From contig JAQGDQ010000466.1 in assembly GCA_030141605.1 (NCBI GenBank), positions 1-64,000 of the forward strand: a stretch of 64,000 nt of DNA, in the 5' to 3' direction. Source of the DNA: Tubiluchus corallicola (lineage: Eukaryota; Priapulida; Priapulimorpha; Priapulimorphida; Tubiluchidae). Positions 11,488 to 23,300 of the stretch are shown piece by piece. The position numbers and the translations under genes are program-made. The notes below the pieces were generated by a model. It did not search any database. It saw only the letters and a list, made by a program, of their open reading frames with translations, and was not told the origin of the DNA. Every line of letters starts with the position of its first letter. The stretch's first letter is position 1.

Positions 11488-12405
11488 ATGCGTCTTAAAA
11501 TTTTTAGATTTACTTGGTTAGTGTTTGTGGTGCTTCTGATATTGTGCGTGTGCAAATACAAATTTGAAAGTAAAGGTTACTTCCGAAAAGTAAATATGTC
11601 GCACATGTTGGCAACATATCAGGAGACAACAATATTTAAAATAGCAAAAGAAATAACAGCAAAAATCCTTTTAAGTCGTTTTGAACGAGATGCGCTATAT
11701 CGAACCCAGAAAATCAGCCATAGTGCTGTTATTACAGACAGGAAGGTTCTTTCCTACACTAAAGTTATCAGCTTTATTTCGTCAAAGAAAACATTTCCTT
11801 ATACAAGGTCGCTTTCTGTAGCAACTCAAACGTCTTGGGAGTACATGCATAATTTGCTGGATTTGGCTGAAATATTTGATGGACCAATATCTGCTGCCTT
11901 GTACGTTCCAGGGGAAAGCTACGATTTTGCAATTGATAGAATTTTGCTGTACCGGAAATGCAATCGGCGATTTCTGAATTTAGTTACAGTCTCCCTCTTC
12001 TTTCCTTCACACAAAAAACCTTCAATTTCAGGAAACAAAACCGCATCCAAATCAACATGTTACGATATTATGCTGCCTCCTGTTAATGGTCCTGATATGT
12101 CTCAGTATGGGCCATATCCTGTAAACGTTGGTCGAAACACGGCTCGTCAGGCTGTTTATACGGAATACATTTTGCTGTTAGATGTGGAACTCAGGCCTAC
12201 TCCAAACTTAGCAGAAAAGTTTTTCAAAATGTTAGATAGTTCATCTGTTTCTTGTGCCAATTCAGTGGGCTCCAAATTATCTTCATTCAGCAAAACTGTT
12301 TACGTTATACCGCTATTTGAAGTAGCCCTTGATAAACGACTGCCAAACAACAAGTCAGAGTTGCTTGAGTTGCTCAAAAACGAGGAAGCGGTTGTATTTC
12401 ATAAG
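11488..12405 (+). CDS. GT49 glycosyltransferase (B4GAT1-like), exon 1
   Basis: B4GAT1 is a Golgi beta-1,4-glucuronyltransferase that primes laminin-binding glycan on dystroglycan; the related C-terminal domain of LARGE is also GT49. Exon 1 encodes 306 residues: an N-terminal membrane anchor at residues 7-25 (WLVFVVLLILCVC), a stem, then the GT49 domain from about residue 105, with TSWEYMHNLLDLAEIFDGPI, YPVNVGRNTARQA (210-222) and LLLDVELRPTPNLAEKF (229-245). The metal-binding DxD position reads DVE. ATG 11488 is the first in frame and puts the anchor at the N-terminus. The exon ends AAG at 12405 before GTAATA, phase 0. With exons 2 and 3 the protein is about 453 residues, slightly longer than vertebrate B4GAT1. 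Acceptor and donor sugars are inferred from the family only. Confidence 0.82.
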
Positions 12406-15400
12406 GTAATATACTCACTCTCAAGTTAACATACATACTCACTCTAGTGTTGTTTTACAATACTCTTATAATGTTTAAGCATAATTATAAACATAAATGT
12501 TATGCATATTTTTTTAATCTCGTTTGGTGCAAAAACACTGGTGCCTTAAACAAACTGTGAAAGTCATGTATGAAGTTGTCGTTAAACACTTTGCAGAAAA
12601 CGAATGAACACTATATTACATATCTGCACAAAAACTGAAACACGTTTATTATACTAAATACACAGTAAAATACACAAGTAAAATGAAGATCACGACTGCT
12701 GCACTGAGAGAGTGACAGAGAGACAGTGTGTAGCACGACTGCACTGCACTGATCACTAAGATTTAGACAGTGGCTAGAAGTGAAATCCAGCCAGTATATA
12801 TAGGTAGAGAACTATGCAAAAACTTGGCTTCACATATCCCATTACAGTAAAAATAGGGGAGATCCAGTGAGTATGCATATTCACTGGACCGAGCAATTTT
12901 ACTAAGGGTGAGTTTAACTAGTAAAATGTTAAAGTGACTAATCAATAGATGGCAGCACCTAAAATATACAGTTACAACTTTCACACAAACATCACATTTG
13001 TATGTTTCTGGAAGACGATAACACATTCAGAAACCGTTTATCAAGGATACCTCAAAAACACCCAAAAACTTACTAGCAAAGCCCCGCAAAACTTTTTGCG
13101 GTATCTATCTATTTCTATTTTTTGAATGTGTCTATTTCAAAGAATAATTGCATCATCATCATTTTCCTCATCACTCATTTTCAATTTCAACTAGGATGAT
13201 GGTGAACAACATATAGGAACAAGACTTGCTTAATCGACCGACTTAATCGCATAATCATTAACGTTGAAAACAAAAACTCTTAGTCTATTAGGGTGCAACG
13301 CCAGCGTAATTTTCCCAACGTAAACTGCTATTTTCAAAACTGTTCGTTAAGATAGAGAAAAAAAAACGAACAGACAACACAAACTCTTAATACTGATTTA
13401 ATACCGAACTAATCAAAGATTTCAAAAACTGATAAAAAAGCTCATATAACAAATATATTCACTAACCTTGTGAAGTAATTACATTGATTAATTCTTAAAA
13501 GAATTGAAAATTGAAGTAAAATTACAGATGTTCCCAATTAAGGTAACTAAAATGTCAATACTATACACGTACAGTTTGGCCTGTCAAGCTTTTAGGCTCA
13601 AACTGTATGCATCAAAATTATTCTGTAATGTCATTTGCACATGTATATGCTGCATAAGAATCTTTTTTGTAATTTCTGGATAATATTGCTTTTATATATA
13701 TATATATTTACTTCGGCGGAACATTATCTGTATTTTTATTATAACTGTAAGATGCAGTGTGGAAATAAATAAACTTTAAAAAATTAACTTAAAAAACAAA
13801 CTTATATACAACTTTGCTTTGATATTATCATTTTTTTTGTATTCTCGCACTTTAAATTTTATCAATGCACAAATAATTCTTACAAATCCAGTCTATTTGG
13901 TACTCGCTCTACTCTTAAAGATCTGCGAAGTTTCGTTCACAAACGATGAGGCCTTTTTGCCAGGAGATGTGGTGATGCCACAATAGGAATAATTCCAGTC
14001 ATTGAATCAATAATAGTCATTGAATGCAGCAGTTCGTGCATTATTTTTCATTTCAGTAGTCTAACATTGTCTACTAAATTTTTTGCTTACTTGAATACCA
14101 AAATAAAAGTCTAATCCAGCAGTTTGAGGAAGGGGTTGAAGCCTTGCAGACCAGGAACTTGGGCCTATGCAGAGGTATTTTAGATATTGTGGTTTATCTG
14201 AAGTTTGTTCTGCATTTTGCACACTAGCAGCCGATAATAATTATGTACATCCATTTTGAAGTCAGACATTACTGAGGAATATGTGTAAAGCAAACAGTTT
14301 ATAAGAATTTCTATTTAGAACTAACTGTTGCATGGGACATATTTTGTTTGGAGCCACAAATGAGCTGCTGTGTTTAGGTTATGACAAGGTATCTTTTATA
14401 AGAATTAATTAATCAGGTTATAGATGTTTTGATAAGCAATTGTTTAAGCCGTTAGCGTTAATATTGTTTAATTCATATGTTAGTTTCGGTTTACAAACAT
14501 TTTAAGTGCATGTTTAATCTATCATTTCTGACTTAATTATTTGCGCGCTATGCAGCAAGTAATCGTAGGCATTATGCAGGATAACGCCTGTTTTACCAAT
14601 TCATTTGGAAGAATTAGATTTATACGATAAACTAATAAAATTTAATCATGGTCCATTCAGTGCGCTTTTATTACTTGCTTTGTGCTAGCTTGTAAAACAC
14701 AAGCGGCGGCACGTACCTAATATTAATAGGTGCTGCTTCAAAAAATTTCAGCTATTGTTTTAATACTGTGTAAAACGAACCAAATATATATTATTTTAAT
14801 GTTATAATTTACAATTGTAATTTAAATAAACAAACATACGAAATTTCATACACAAACTTGATAAAATCTTAAACAAAAAACATTTTTTGCTCACTAATAG
14901 CTTAAATTGTCGCAATTCAAGCTTGATCCACTCACGGTACTACAAACAACGAACTATGTGAGCGACAGCACTGCCAAACATTACGTTGCTGGAGTGCACT
15001 ATGCTGGTTCCGTAGAGGTATAAAGAAGTAACTAAAGAAAAGGTATAATTTTAAATATCGATAATAACGTGTGAAAATAATGCAGTTCCACAATACCTAT
15101 ACATGAGCCCCCACTGGAACTCAGTTCAACTTTAAGCCATACTACCATGGAAGGGCACCCATCGGAAAAAGAGTCGTATGTCTTGCTGAAATGCAATACA
15201 GCTTATAATAAAACTGCTTTTACTGTTTAGACAAAATTACGTGTTGCTTCACTTTGGAAGATCACGAGATCTGATTTACTCTAATGACTTGGTAGGTGCA
15301 GCTTGTAAGGCTTCTCACACATTCGTTAGGACTGTATTACTTAGCAACAGAAAGATGGGTTGTACAAATGGAATCTGAATTCAATTTTCTGCACTTTTCT

Positions 15401-16317
15401 ACCCTTTTTTATTTTTTATTTTTAGTACGTGTTTTTGAAAAGCTAGATAGTATTTGGAGAGATGTTTAACTTTCTTCTAGGTTGTCATTCTTCTAAGCCG
15501 CACTTGGTGGGGTGTGAGCATTGAGGAGATCCGCCAAATTGGCAAGACTAGCTGTGTTGTTAAGAGTGCACCACTTTTCTTAGTTTTTCCTTTTTCTATC
15601 ACCACAATTATTTATTCTGTGCATACTTGAATAGACATTAGTTCTTTGGCAAGGAATGGGTTAATTTTTAGCACACTATAAGAGAGTAAATTTGCAATAA
15701 AAATTTTCCATAATGTTGCTTACCAGATCTAAATTGCATCAATTTTCCTTAAAGTGTCAAAATCCGGAATAATGGTATGACATTATTTCTCGAATATTCT
15801 CAAATCAAGTAATGTGCCTTCCTCAACAAGCCTTGTGTGATCTCTTTCTCTTATAACTGTAGAGGCCTATTCCTGACCGACAGCGTGACTAACATGACTA
15901 TAAGAGAGACATTCATCTCCGTCTTTCATGTTTTGTCATTTCTCGGTTTCATTTTCCGCAACTGTCATGCTCAAAAATGACTGATGCTGTCTAGCAGGAC
16001 TTTTTGGCAGTAAGTGCCTGGTTATACTTGGGCTGATTTCCATGGAGTTTAATGTGAATATTTTAATTCTTGTATCCACTTGCTTTGGACACAACGGTAG
16101 CCCTAGTCAGCCTTGTGTCAGCCAAACGAAAATTTCTGATTCATTCAATTAGAACACTAAAATGGACTCTGAACTATCTGTTCTGTTTTGTTATTTAAAT
16201 TAATGAAGAAAAATAATCTTCTTATACAGTTCTTGACCACGCGTATTAAGATAAAATTCATCAATAATAAAATAATGTATTAGATTGCCTAATTTGTCTT
16301 ACCTAAATTTCTTTTAG
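12406..16317 (+). other. GT49 intron 1
   Basis: Bounded by donor GTAATA (12406) and acceptor CTTTTAG (ending 16317). About 3.9 kb of AT-rich sequence with short (TA)n and poly-T tracts, for example at 13694-13708. No nested gene or recognisable transposon seen. Confidence 0.7.
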
Positions 16318-16444
16318 AAAAATTGTGAAAAATGCCACTTGATTCCTTATGAGAACCTGTGGATGATTGGTGGTACGGAAGAAGACCTTACAGAATTCTA
16401 TATAACAAAGTGGATTCCACCCTACTGGGAGCCAGTCTACATAG
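16318..16444 (+). CDS. GT49 glycosyltransferase (B4GAT1-like), exon 2
   Basis: A 127-base exon in phase with exon 1. It reads KNCEKCHLIPYENLWMIGGT, then a segment ending PPYWEPVYI, which matches the W.PFYV-like block that precedes the DERF motif in GT49 enzymes. The acceptor is TTTCTTTTAG and the donor is G|GTACTG (16445). It ends in phase 1, so the next glycine codon is split between exons 2 and 3. Too short to have been found as a standalone frame; it was recognised because it fills the gap between the two flanking exons. Confidence 0.8.
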
Positions 16445-18953
16445 GTACTGAAATTCAGAATCGTATATATTTAGTACAGTTATAGCACCTGAATCGCATA
16501 AAGATTTAATACCATGGGTCCAGTGGCGTCGTGCAATAGTAGGGGCTCGCCCCCCCCCAATTTTTTAGAAAATGTCAAAAATTTGAAGGGTGTCAGCGGC
16601 TCGTAATGAGACCAAAAAGATGTAAAATTGAGATAAAATGGGAATTCGTTTGAATTTCTTCAAATAGATGGCGTTGACGCAAATTTCACGCACGCGCCGT
16701 AGTTTCGCGACACCGCCACGTTTGAAATGCGTTTGCGACAAATTATTTAAATTTTCTGTGAAACTTTTGCCATTCTTTCGAGAGAGAAACATGAGAACTC
16801 GACGGCAAACGGTAAGCAAATTTATTTCCGACTTTTTGACACACAATAGCGGGCCACCGCTCCATAAATGCGAACAGTATGAGCGTTTCGGTACAGTAGC
16901 CCAATAATATTTTTTATCATTAAAGTTTGTCGCCGAGTTAAATTATTCTGACTGTTAATACGTGCCTGACCAGATGGTTTACCTGAAAGGCAGGATGTAG
17001 TTAAGAACGCTTCCGCGAGAAGACCATGCAAAATCGAAAAATTCCGGCACAAGGTTAGGTAAACCGATTCAGACCAAAGTTCGGGTATGAGGTCCACTAG
17101 TCACTAGTATTCACTATGTGAATCCGCTTGGCTCAACTCCTCATAGTAGCAGAGGTACGGCATAGGCCGATTTTCATGAAAAAATGCCTATTTTTCGCTA
17201 TTTTTTACTCATATTTGAAGAATTAGCCATGCAGCAACCACTGAGTTTTAATAGTTCTGATTCTGCACAGAACCCCCCTCTTTCGGCTCTACTGGAGGTC
17301 TTTAAGTTCGCATTATGCACAAGATGCAAATACTCAGTCATTTCAAAGTCTTATATCTCACCCACTGCGGGGGCGGGGACAAAAATATCGATATGTATGT
17401 GAATAGAGCATCCCATCTCACTATGCTGCAGTGACAATTTCGATGGAGCGAATTTCCACCAGAGCAGTATTGTAAATGACCCCTGAAAGAGGCATAAATC
17501 AGGGTGAAAATATAGGTAACAACGTTCATCAGAAAGCTTCGTGTAGGTAAACATGAGTTGTCAAAATACTTCAAAACATCACAAATATTCATCTTTGGCA
17601 ACTAGGGGCCTGTCCAGCAAATTGGCTAAACTACTGACAGGATTGGACTCCAGCATTCAAGATGGCGGCCACTGCTGAACTAAAATGTTCGTTTTCTGGG
17701 CTGTTTACCAGCGTTAAATGCGGCATTGTGACTAGTTATCCGCACGAAATGAGTATTGTGAATCTATTAACCTGTACTAAAGACACTAGACCACATTTAG
17801 AGCGCTTCCATCTTCAAACAAATGAAATATCTACGGAATGGAAATTGCTTCTTGCAAGGACTGGAAAATGTTTTATGTACTGTTTATTTTCTATGCTTTG
17901 TAGATGTTATGTACAGGTTATTACCTCGTTATTATTCATTGTCTTACATAGGCGTACAAACCAGGACACAAAGAAAATTGCCCTAAATCTGAGCGAATGC
18001 CCAAAAAATATGGGACAAACTTCCCCACAAAATATCATTTGTCCGGTGTTTTTTGACTGTAAAACATCGAAAATTTTTGTGCCATTGGCGCAATCATTCA
18101 ATCGCACTATTATCAATTTTTTGTCAGAAGTATCGATTTTATGCCACAAATAAATTTTGGGCGAAGAAAAATTTTCTGAGCTAACTATCACCGCCATCCC
18201 CCTAGAAGCGGCCCATACGCTTATATTGTCTCATGTTTAGACAGTAAGATTTTCGCTTTATCACTTTCCCCATGATATATTTGTCTATATTTCTGTATCT
18301 ATCTTCTAGTGCTAATCTACCTGCATCGATAATTCTTTCTCTATTATTTAGATATTATGGTATTGATTACCTGTACTACTCTTCAGTGATAGGATTATGC
18401 TGCTACAATAGGAACAGTATTTTGGACTTAGAGAAATTAATTCTGACTGAGTTTTGTAGTTTTTCATTTTTGTACTGATATTCATAATCTTTTATGTATA
18501 GCCATGAAGCTTATTCATATAAAAAGTATAAAAAATTAATGGATTTCTATTTTATATGTGTATACCGAATGTGGTCAGATTTTTTCGCTAGCAATGACTC
18601 TCAATCTTAACAATTGATACTTCTTTTATAATAGAGGGCTTATTGTTTATTCTTTCCTGGTATTCATTAGCGATTCAGTGTGTAGACAATGCCCTGAATC
18701 AGAGTCAGTCGGACTCGGTACTAGGGTCATGCATGATGTCCTGTCCTGAAATCCATCAGAAGAGACAATTATTTATATTTGTAGTCATATGAAAATTCCG
18801 ACCTAACTAAACCAATTTAAGATGAAATTCGCAAATTTCTAGCAATTTCCATGGCAAAGGAATCTACTGCTACTAGGAAATTAGAGCACTAGTCACAGAA
18901 AATGCAGGTTAAACGTGGCTAAATGTCTACTGTCATATATGACCTGAGCCAAG

Positions 18954-19347
18954 TGTTAAGGCCAGGGTGAACCTGACTTAATAAATTTTAATTTTGTAGC
19001 AAAGGTGGCTCCATCTAGTTAGAAAAAGTGTGGGCACTGACCTAGTTATGTTTGTCATTATGCTGTTCGGTTGAATTAGTGAACATGTCTTGTACAAGCT
19101 AGTGAAATTTTTCATTTAGATGTATGCCGCAACGATGTAAGTTTACTTCTATTAATTTTTATTTTTATTTTGATTTATTCATTGATTCATTATTCATTAA
19201 CAATCTAACTAAATTAGCCAATGTTAGTCACCTTTACCTTTCTATTTTTTGTTTTGAAATTTTGCAGAAATAAAGATCAGTGGTTTACATGAAACTCACC
19301 TGAGACTTTTGAAGATTTGTTATAAATTCCTCTCAGAGACACTAACA
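18954..19347 (+). repeat. 5' LTR of the BEL/Pao element
   Basis: 394 bp, TG...CA ends, preceded by CCAAG. It contains an AATAAA signal (within AGAAATAAAGATC near 19267) that may act for transcript end formation. One base differs from the 3' copy (C at 19295). Confidence 0.97.
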
Positions 19348-20065
19348 TTTATTTATCGGCAAAATATCTACATGAGAAGTGTGCTATGAATGCAATAAAA
19401 CTATTTCGCCAAGCTGGGACACGGGCCGCCATTGCGAGGCTTCAAGGTCGCACGTACACTCACCTGGTTTACCTTGCTGCAAGTTGGAATTATTGATCGC
19501 CGCCTAGAGAAGCCAACGCGGGGTCAACTAGAGAACTTCCTATCTTCCACCTTGCTGCTAAAGTTAACTACTGGACAGGCAAGAACTAAAATAATTATGA
19601 ACTGAGTTAGATATTTCCCACTAAATATTAAAGTGAGAAATTAGTGAATGAACTCTGTGGTGAAAGCTGGGAAAACGATTTCAAACACTTGTTCAAATGT
19701 TTACCTCACAGTTTATGGCCTATAATGTTATTGAATGCTTGCTCTTACGCCTATTATAGCTAGTTTTGTATTGATCAGCTGTTTTAATGTTGTTGTCCGC
19801 TTTAGTTATTCTGCAGTACGTGGCCCAGATAAAATTTCTCCTATCCATGTTAAACGTGTGAAAATACCGTTATACAGCAACAGATATACCGAAAAATAGG
19901 TTGACAACTACAGTTACTAAATTGCACTTTCGTATAGGAGTTACAATATTTACTGGTGCACAATTACAGTTTGTAATTTTGAGTGTTGTACTTAATTTAT
20001 GATAATACTTCTCTTATTGATTTGCCAATAATTTTGCCAAATTATAGCAAATTAACAGGTACAAC
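19348..20065 (+). other. Leader between 5' LTR and gag
   Basis: About 718 bp without a long open frame. The primer-binding site should start just after the LTR (TTTATTTATCGGC), but I cannot match it with confidence to a tRNA 3' end. Probably the packaging leader of the element. Confidence 0.5.
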
Positions 20066-20389
20066 ATGGATGATCTGGAAAAGAAAACTGTAAAAGAATT
20101 AAGAGAAATTCTCAAAGAAAAGGGGTTGTCCACGGCAGGCCTAAAAGAGCAGCTCATCTCACGCCTTAGAAATGCACTGGCCCAAGGAGAAAGTGACAGT
20201 GAGCAGGCAGCTTCTAGCCTTAAAAGTGCACGTAATGCTCAGAGTGTCAAGACAGTTGCTCATTCAGCTGCTTCATCTGCGTCAGTGCGGCGGGCAGCTG
20301 CCGAAGCCAAAAAAGCATCCCTCCTGATACAAAGGCAAGCTTTGGTTGATCAAGCAAAGCTTGAAGAAGAGGAACTTAAGCTTGAATAA
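20066..20389 (+). CDS. Gag N-terminal part with SAP domain, ended by TAA
   Basis: 107 residues. Residues 4-38 form a SAP-type helix-turn-helix (VKELREILKEKGLSTAGLKE), a fold that usually binds nucleic acid, followed by an Ala/Ser-rich stretch and a charged coiled coil (about 80-107). The frame ends with TAA at 20387-20389, and an ATG follows at once in the same frame (TAAATG), after which the coiled coil continues without a break in character. I infer that the stop either arose by point mutation of a sense codon or is used for termination and reinitiation. It is the amino end of a BEL-type gag. Confidence 0.8.
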   Translation: MDDLEKKTVKELREILKEKGLSTAGLKEQLISRLRNALAQGESDSEQAASSLKSARNAQSVKTVAHSAASSASVRRAAAEAKKASLLIQRQALVDQAKLEEEELKLE

Positions 20390-23300
20390 ATGAAGAAAAA
20401 TCTTGATTTAGAGAGGAAGCGGCTTGAGATTGACAGAAAGGTCCAAGAAGCAGAGGCACATGCTGCAATCTATGCTCAATTTGAGGAAGCACGCTCCAAG
20501 CGCAGCGACACCTTTGGTAAGGAAAAGGTCACTGACTGGGTAAATCGCGTTAAAGGCAAAGATAACGCAATATTGGATCAAGTATATGTAACTCTAGCTA
20601 CTAATGACACATATGCTAAGAGCGCTTTGGTATTAGCACAAACTCTTAAGGATAGTGGTACACGACGTAGTTTAGTCATTATGGTCACACAGAAGGGTGT
20701 ATCACCTGCTTTAGTTACTTTACTTCAGGATGTTTTTGACGAAGTTGAGGAAATTGAAGAATGGCGGAGTGGTGACAATGACGCAGTCCTCCTCCAGCAG
20801 CACCCAGAATTAGAGGTTACATATTCGAAACTCTACTGCTGGTCTCTAACACGTTATAATAAAGGAGTGTTTATGGAATCTGATACTATTGTGTTACAAA
20901 ATATTGATGAACTTTTCCAAAATGAAGAGTTTGCAGCAGCTCCAGATGTGGGATGGCCAGATCTCTTTAATAGTGGAGTATTTGTCTTTAAACCTAGTAT
21001 GGGTACATACAGACAATTGATATCCTTCGCTGCTTCACACTCCAGCTTTGATGGAGGTGATCAAGGCTTGCTCAATAAATTCTTTTCTTCCTGGACACGC
21101 CTTTCATTCGTTTATAACGTGACAACCGCCAGTACATACGGTTACTTTTTAACCCTGTCTGAGTTCAGGGACCGCTTGAAAGTTATTCACTTTATAGGTG
21201 ACATAAAGCCATGGCATTACAGCTATGACGAAAGAACTGGAGCTATTGTCTATTCATATGGGCAGGGATATGCGCATAAAGAAGAGTACGTAAGAAGATG
21301 GTGGAAAATCTTTTCCGTAAAAGTCAAACCTTTTCTTTCTAGTTATGCTCATGAAGAGGTCCTGCTATCCATGAACCCGCATGCAACTGAATATAAGCCA
21401 GAACCAAAAGCTGAATTTGATTCAGTTGAAAGGGCTTCAGCTCCTAGATGTTATAGATGCTGTGACCCTCAGATGCATGCATACCCTGAAACAACACCAA
21501 GGTTTGATGTAAGACCACATCAAACATATAATGTAAGCAGTCCACAGATGGAAAGAACTCCGCTGATGATAAGGCAGCCTCATACCGGCACAGCGTCTCC
21601 ATTAGCTTACAATTTTCCATTACCAAGCATAGAATTACCAGTGTTTGATGGAAATGAATTGGATTACACCCGCTTTATAAGAAGATTTGAAACGACAGTG
21701 GAGAACTACACTACTGACAGTGTTGCACGATTGGCACTATTGGTACAGTTCTGTAGTGAAAAAGTAAGAAAGTACATTGATTGTTGCCTTAACATGGAGC
21801 CAAACATTGGATATGAACGAGCCAAACAAATGTTAAAAGAAAGATACGGTGATGAGTTTATTATAACGCAAGCTTGGATAAGGAAAATCACAGAGTTCAA
21901 GATCATTAAGGCATCGGAACCAGAAGTGCTCAGGGATTATGCAGACACTCTAAGATGTTGTTTTAAATCTCTTGCTGCTATGGGTCACCTGGCTGAAATC
22001 AACACTCAGGGAAATTTGGCAAAAATTATTGACAAGCTCCCAGTGCACCAACATGCTACCTGGAGGAAAGAGGTGTATAAAATTCGTGCATCAGGCAAAG
22101 AACCACGTATCACAGACGTTGTCAAATTTGTTGAGATGATAGCCAAAGTGGAGAATGACCATATATATCGAAGGAAGTCACAGGAGATACCAGAGCGTTC
22201 CAAAACAAAACTAAGGTATAATCCTGTGAGAAATTTTGCAAGTTCTAGCAGTCTTCCACAACGTGAAGATGTTGATCAAAGTCAACAGAAGCAATTTCCT
22301 TGCAAGTTGTGTGAACGGTTCCATTCACTTCAGGCATGTCCCAAGTTTAAGCACTTGTCAATAAGTGAACGACAGGAGATTGTAAAACAACACAGCTTGT
22401 GCTTTAATTGTCTTAAACCAAACCACACAAGCCGTGCTTGCAGATCAACAAGACGGTGTGATGTTTGTAAACGAAAACACTCCGTTTTCCTGCACCTTAG
22501 GTCAGAAGAGCAGTGTAAGAAGTTGCAGGGTGGTCAAAAGACTGAAGTGCCAAAGGCTCCCGTTCCAGTACCTTCTGTAAAAGAAGAAAGCACAACTCCA
22601 CATCAGCGCTTTGAAAAGCCAGGCTCAAATGCTCAAAGTGGATACATCGACATTGATGCTAATCCAGGAAAGGGTACAGCTTTGCCCATATTGCCAGTGT
22701 TGGTGAATATTCCCGGAAAGCAACCAATTAAGACATTAGCACTTTTAGATAACGGCTCTACCAACACATTTTGTTCTGAGAAACTGTACCAAGAGCTTGG
22801 CATTAAAGGAAGAAATGATTTCCTGTCTTTGACAACACTTCAGGGAAAAGAATCTAAGACCCCTACCAAGATCGTTAGATTACAGGTCATGCCATGCGAT
22901 GGATCAAACTGCATCAATTTGCCAATTGTTTTTACTAGACCCTCATTAATGATGGATGCTGAATCTCTGCCAGATGTCAAACACATTGAAAGATGGCCTC
23001 ACTTGCAAGATATTGACCTGCCATGTAAGGATAATCTTCACCTAGACTTAGGTCTACTAATTGGACAAGATAACCCCGATGCATTAGCTCCTATTGAGTT
23101 CAGACGTGGACCTCTGAGTGCACCTTGGGCTACCAAAACGAGATTAGGTTGGACTTTGGATGGACCAGTTGGTTCTAATAAACAGAAAACCATCTGGTGT
23201 AACTCTATTCAGACTGGTAGCGATGACCTGGAAGAACTAGTGGAGAGGTTTTGGAAGCTAGAATCTTATACAGATGAGACTAAATTTTCGATTGAAGATA

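Noticed and set aside
12406-12429. Open reading frame continuing past GT49 exon 1
   Set aside because: The last residues (VIYSLSS) come from reading through a splice donor; exon 2 at 16318 continues the family alignment.
17662-18153. 163-residue frame inside the hAT element as its transposase
   Set aside because: No hAT dimerisation motif, no zinc finger and no catalytic block; it looks like a chance frame.
3464-20389. In-frame TAA/TAG codons in the GT31 exon, a LINE and gag suggested UAR reassigned to an amino acid
   Set aside because: Clean genes in the same window end at TAA (GT49, CHST8-14 type) and TAG (FkbM, CHST1-7 type) exactly where the family ends, so the standard code fits; the three in-frame stops are ordinary decay or errors.
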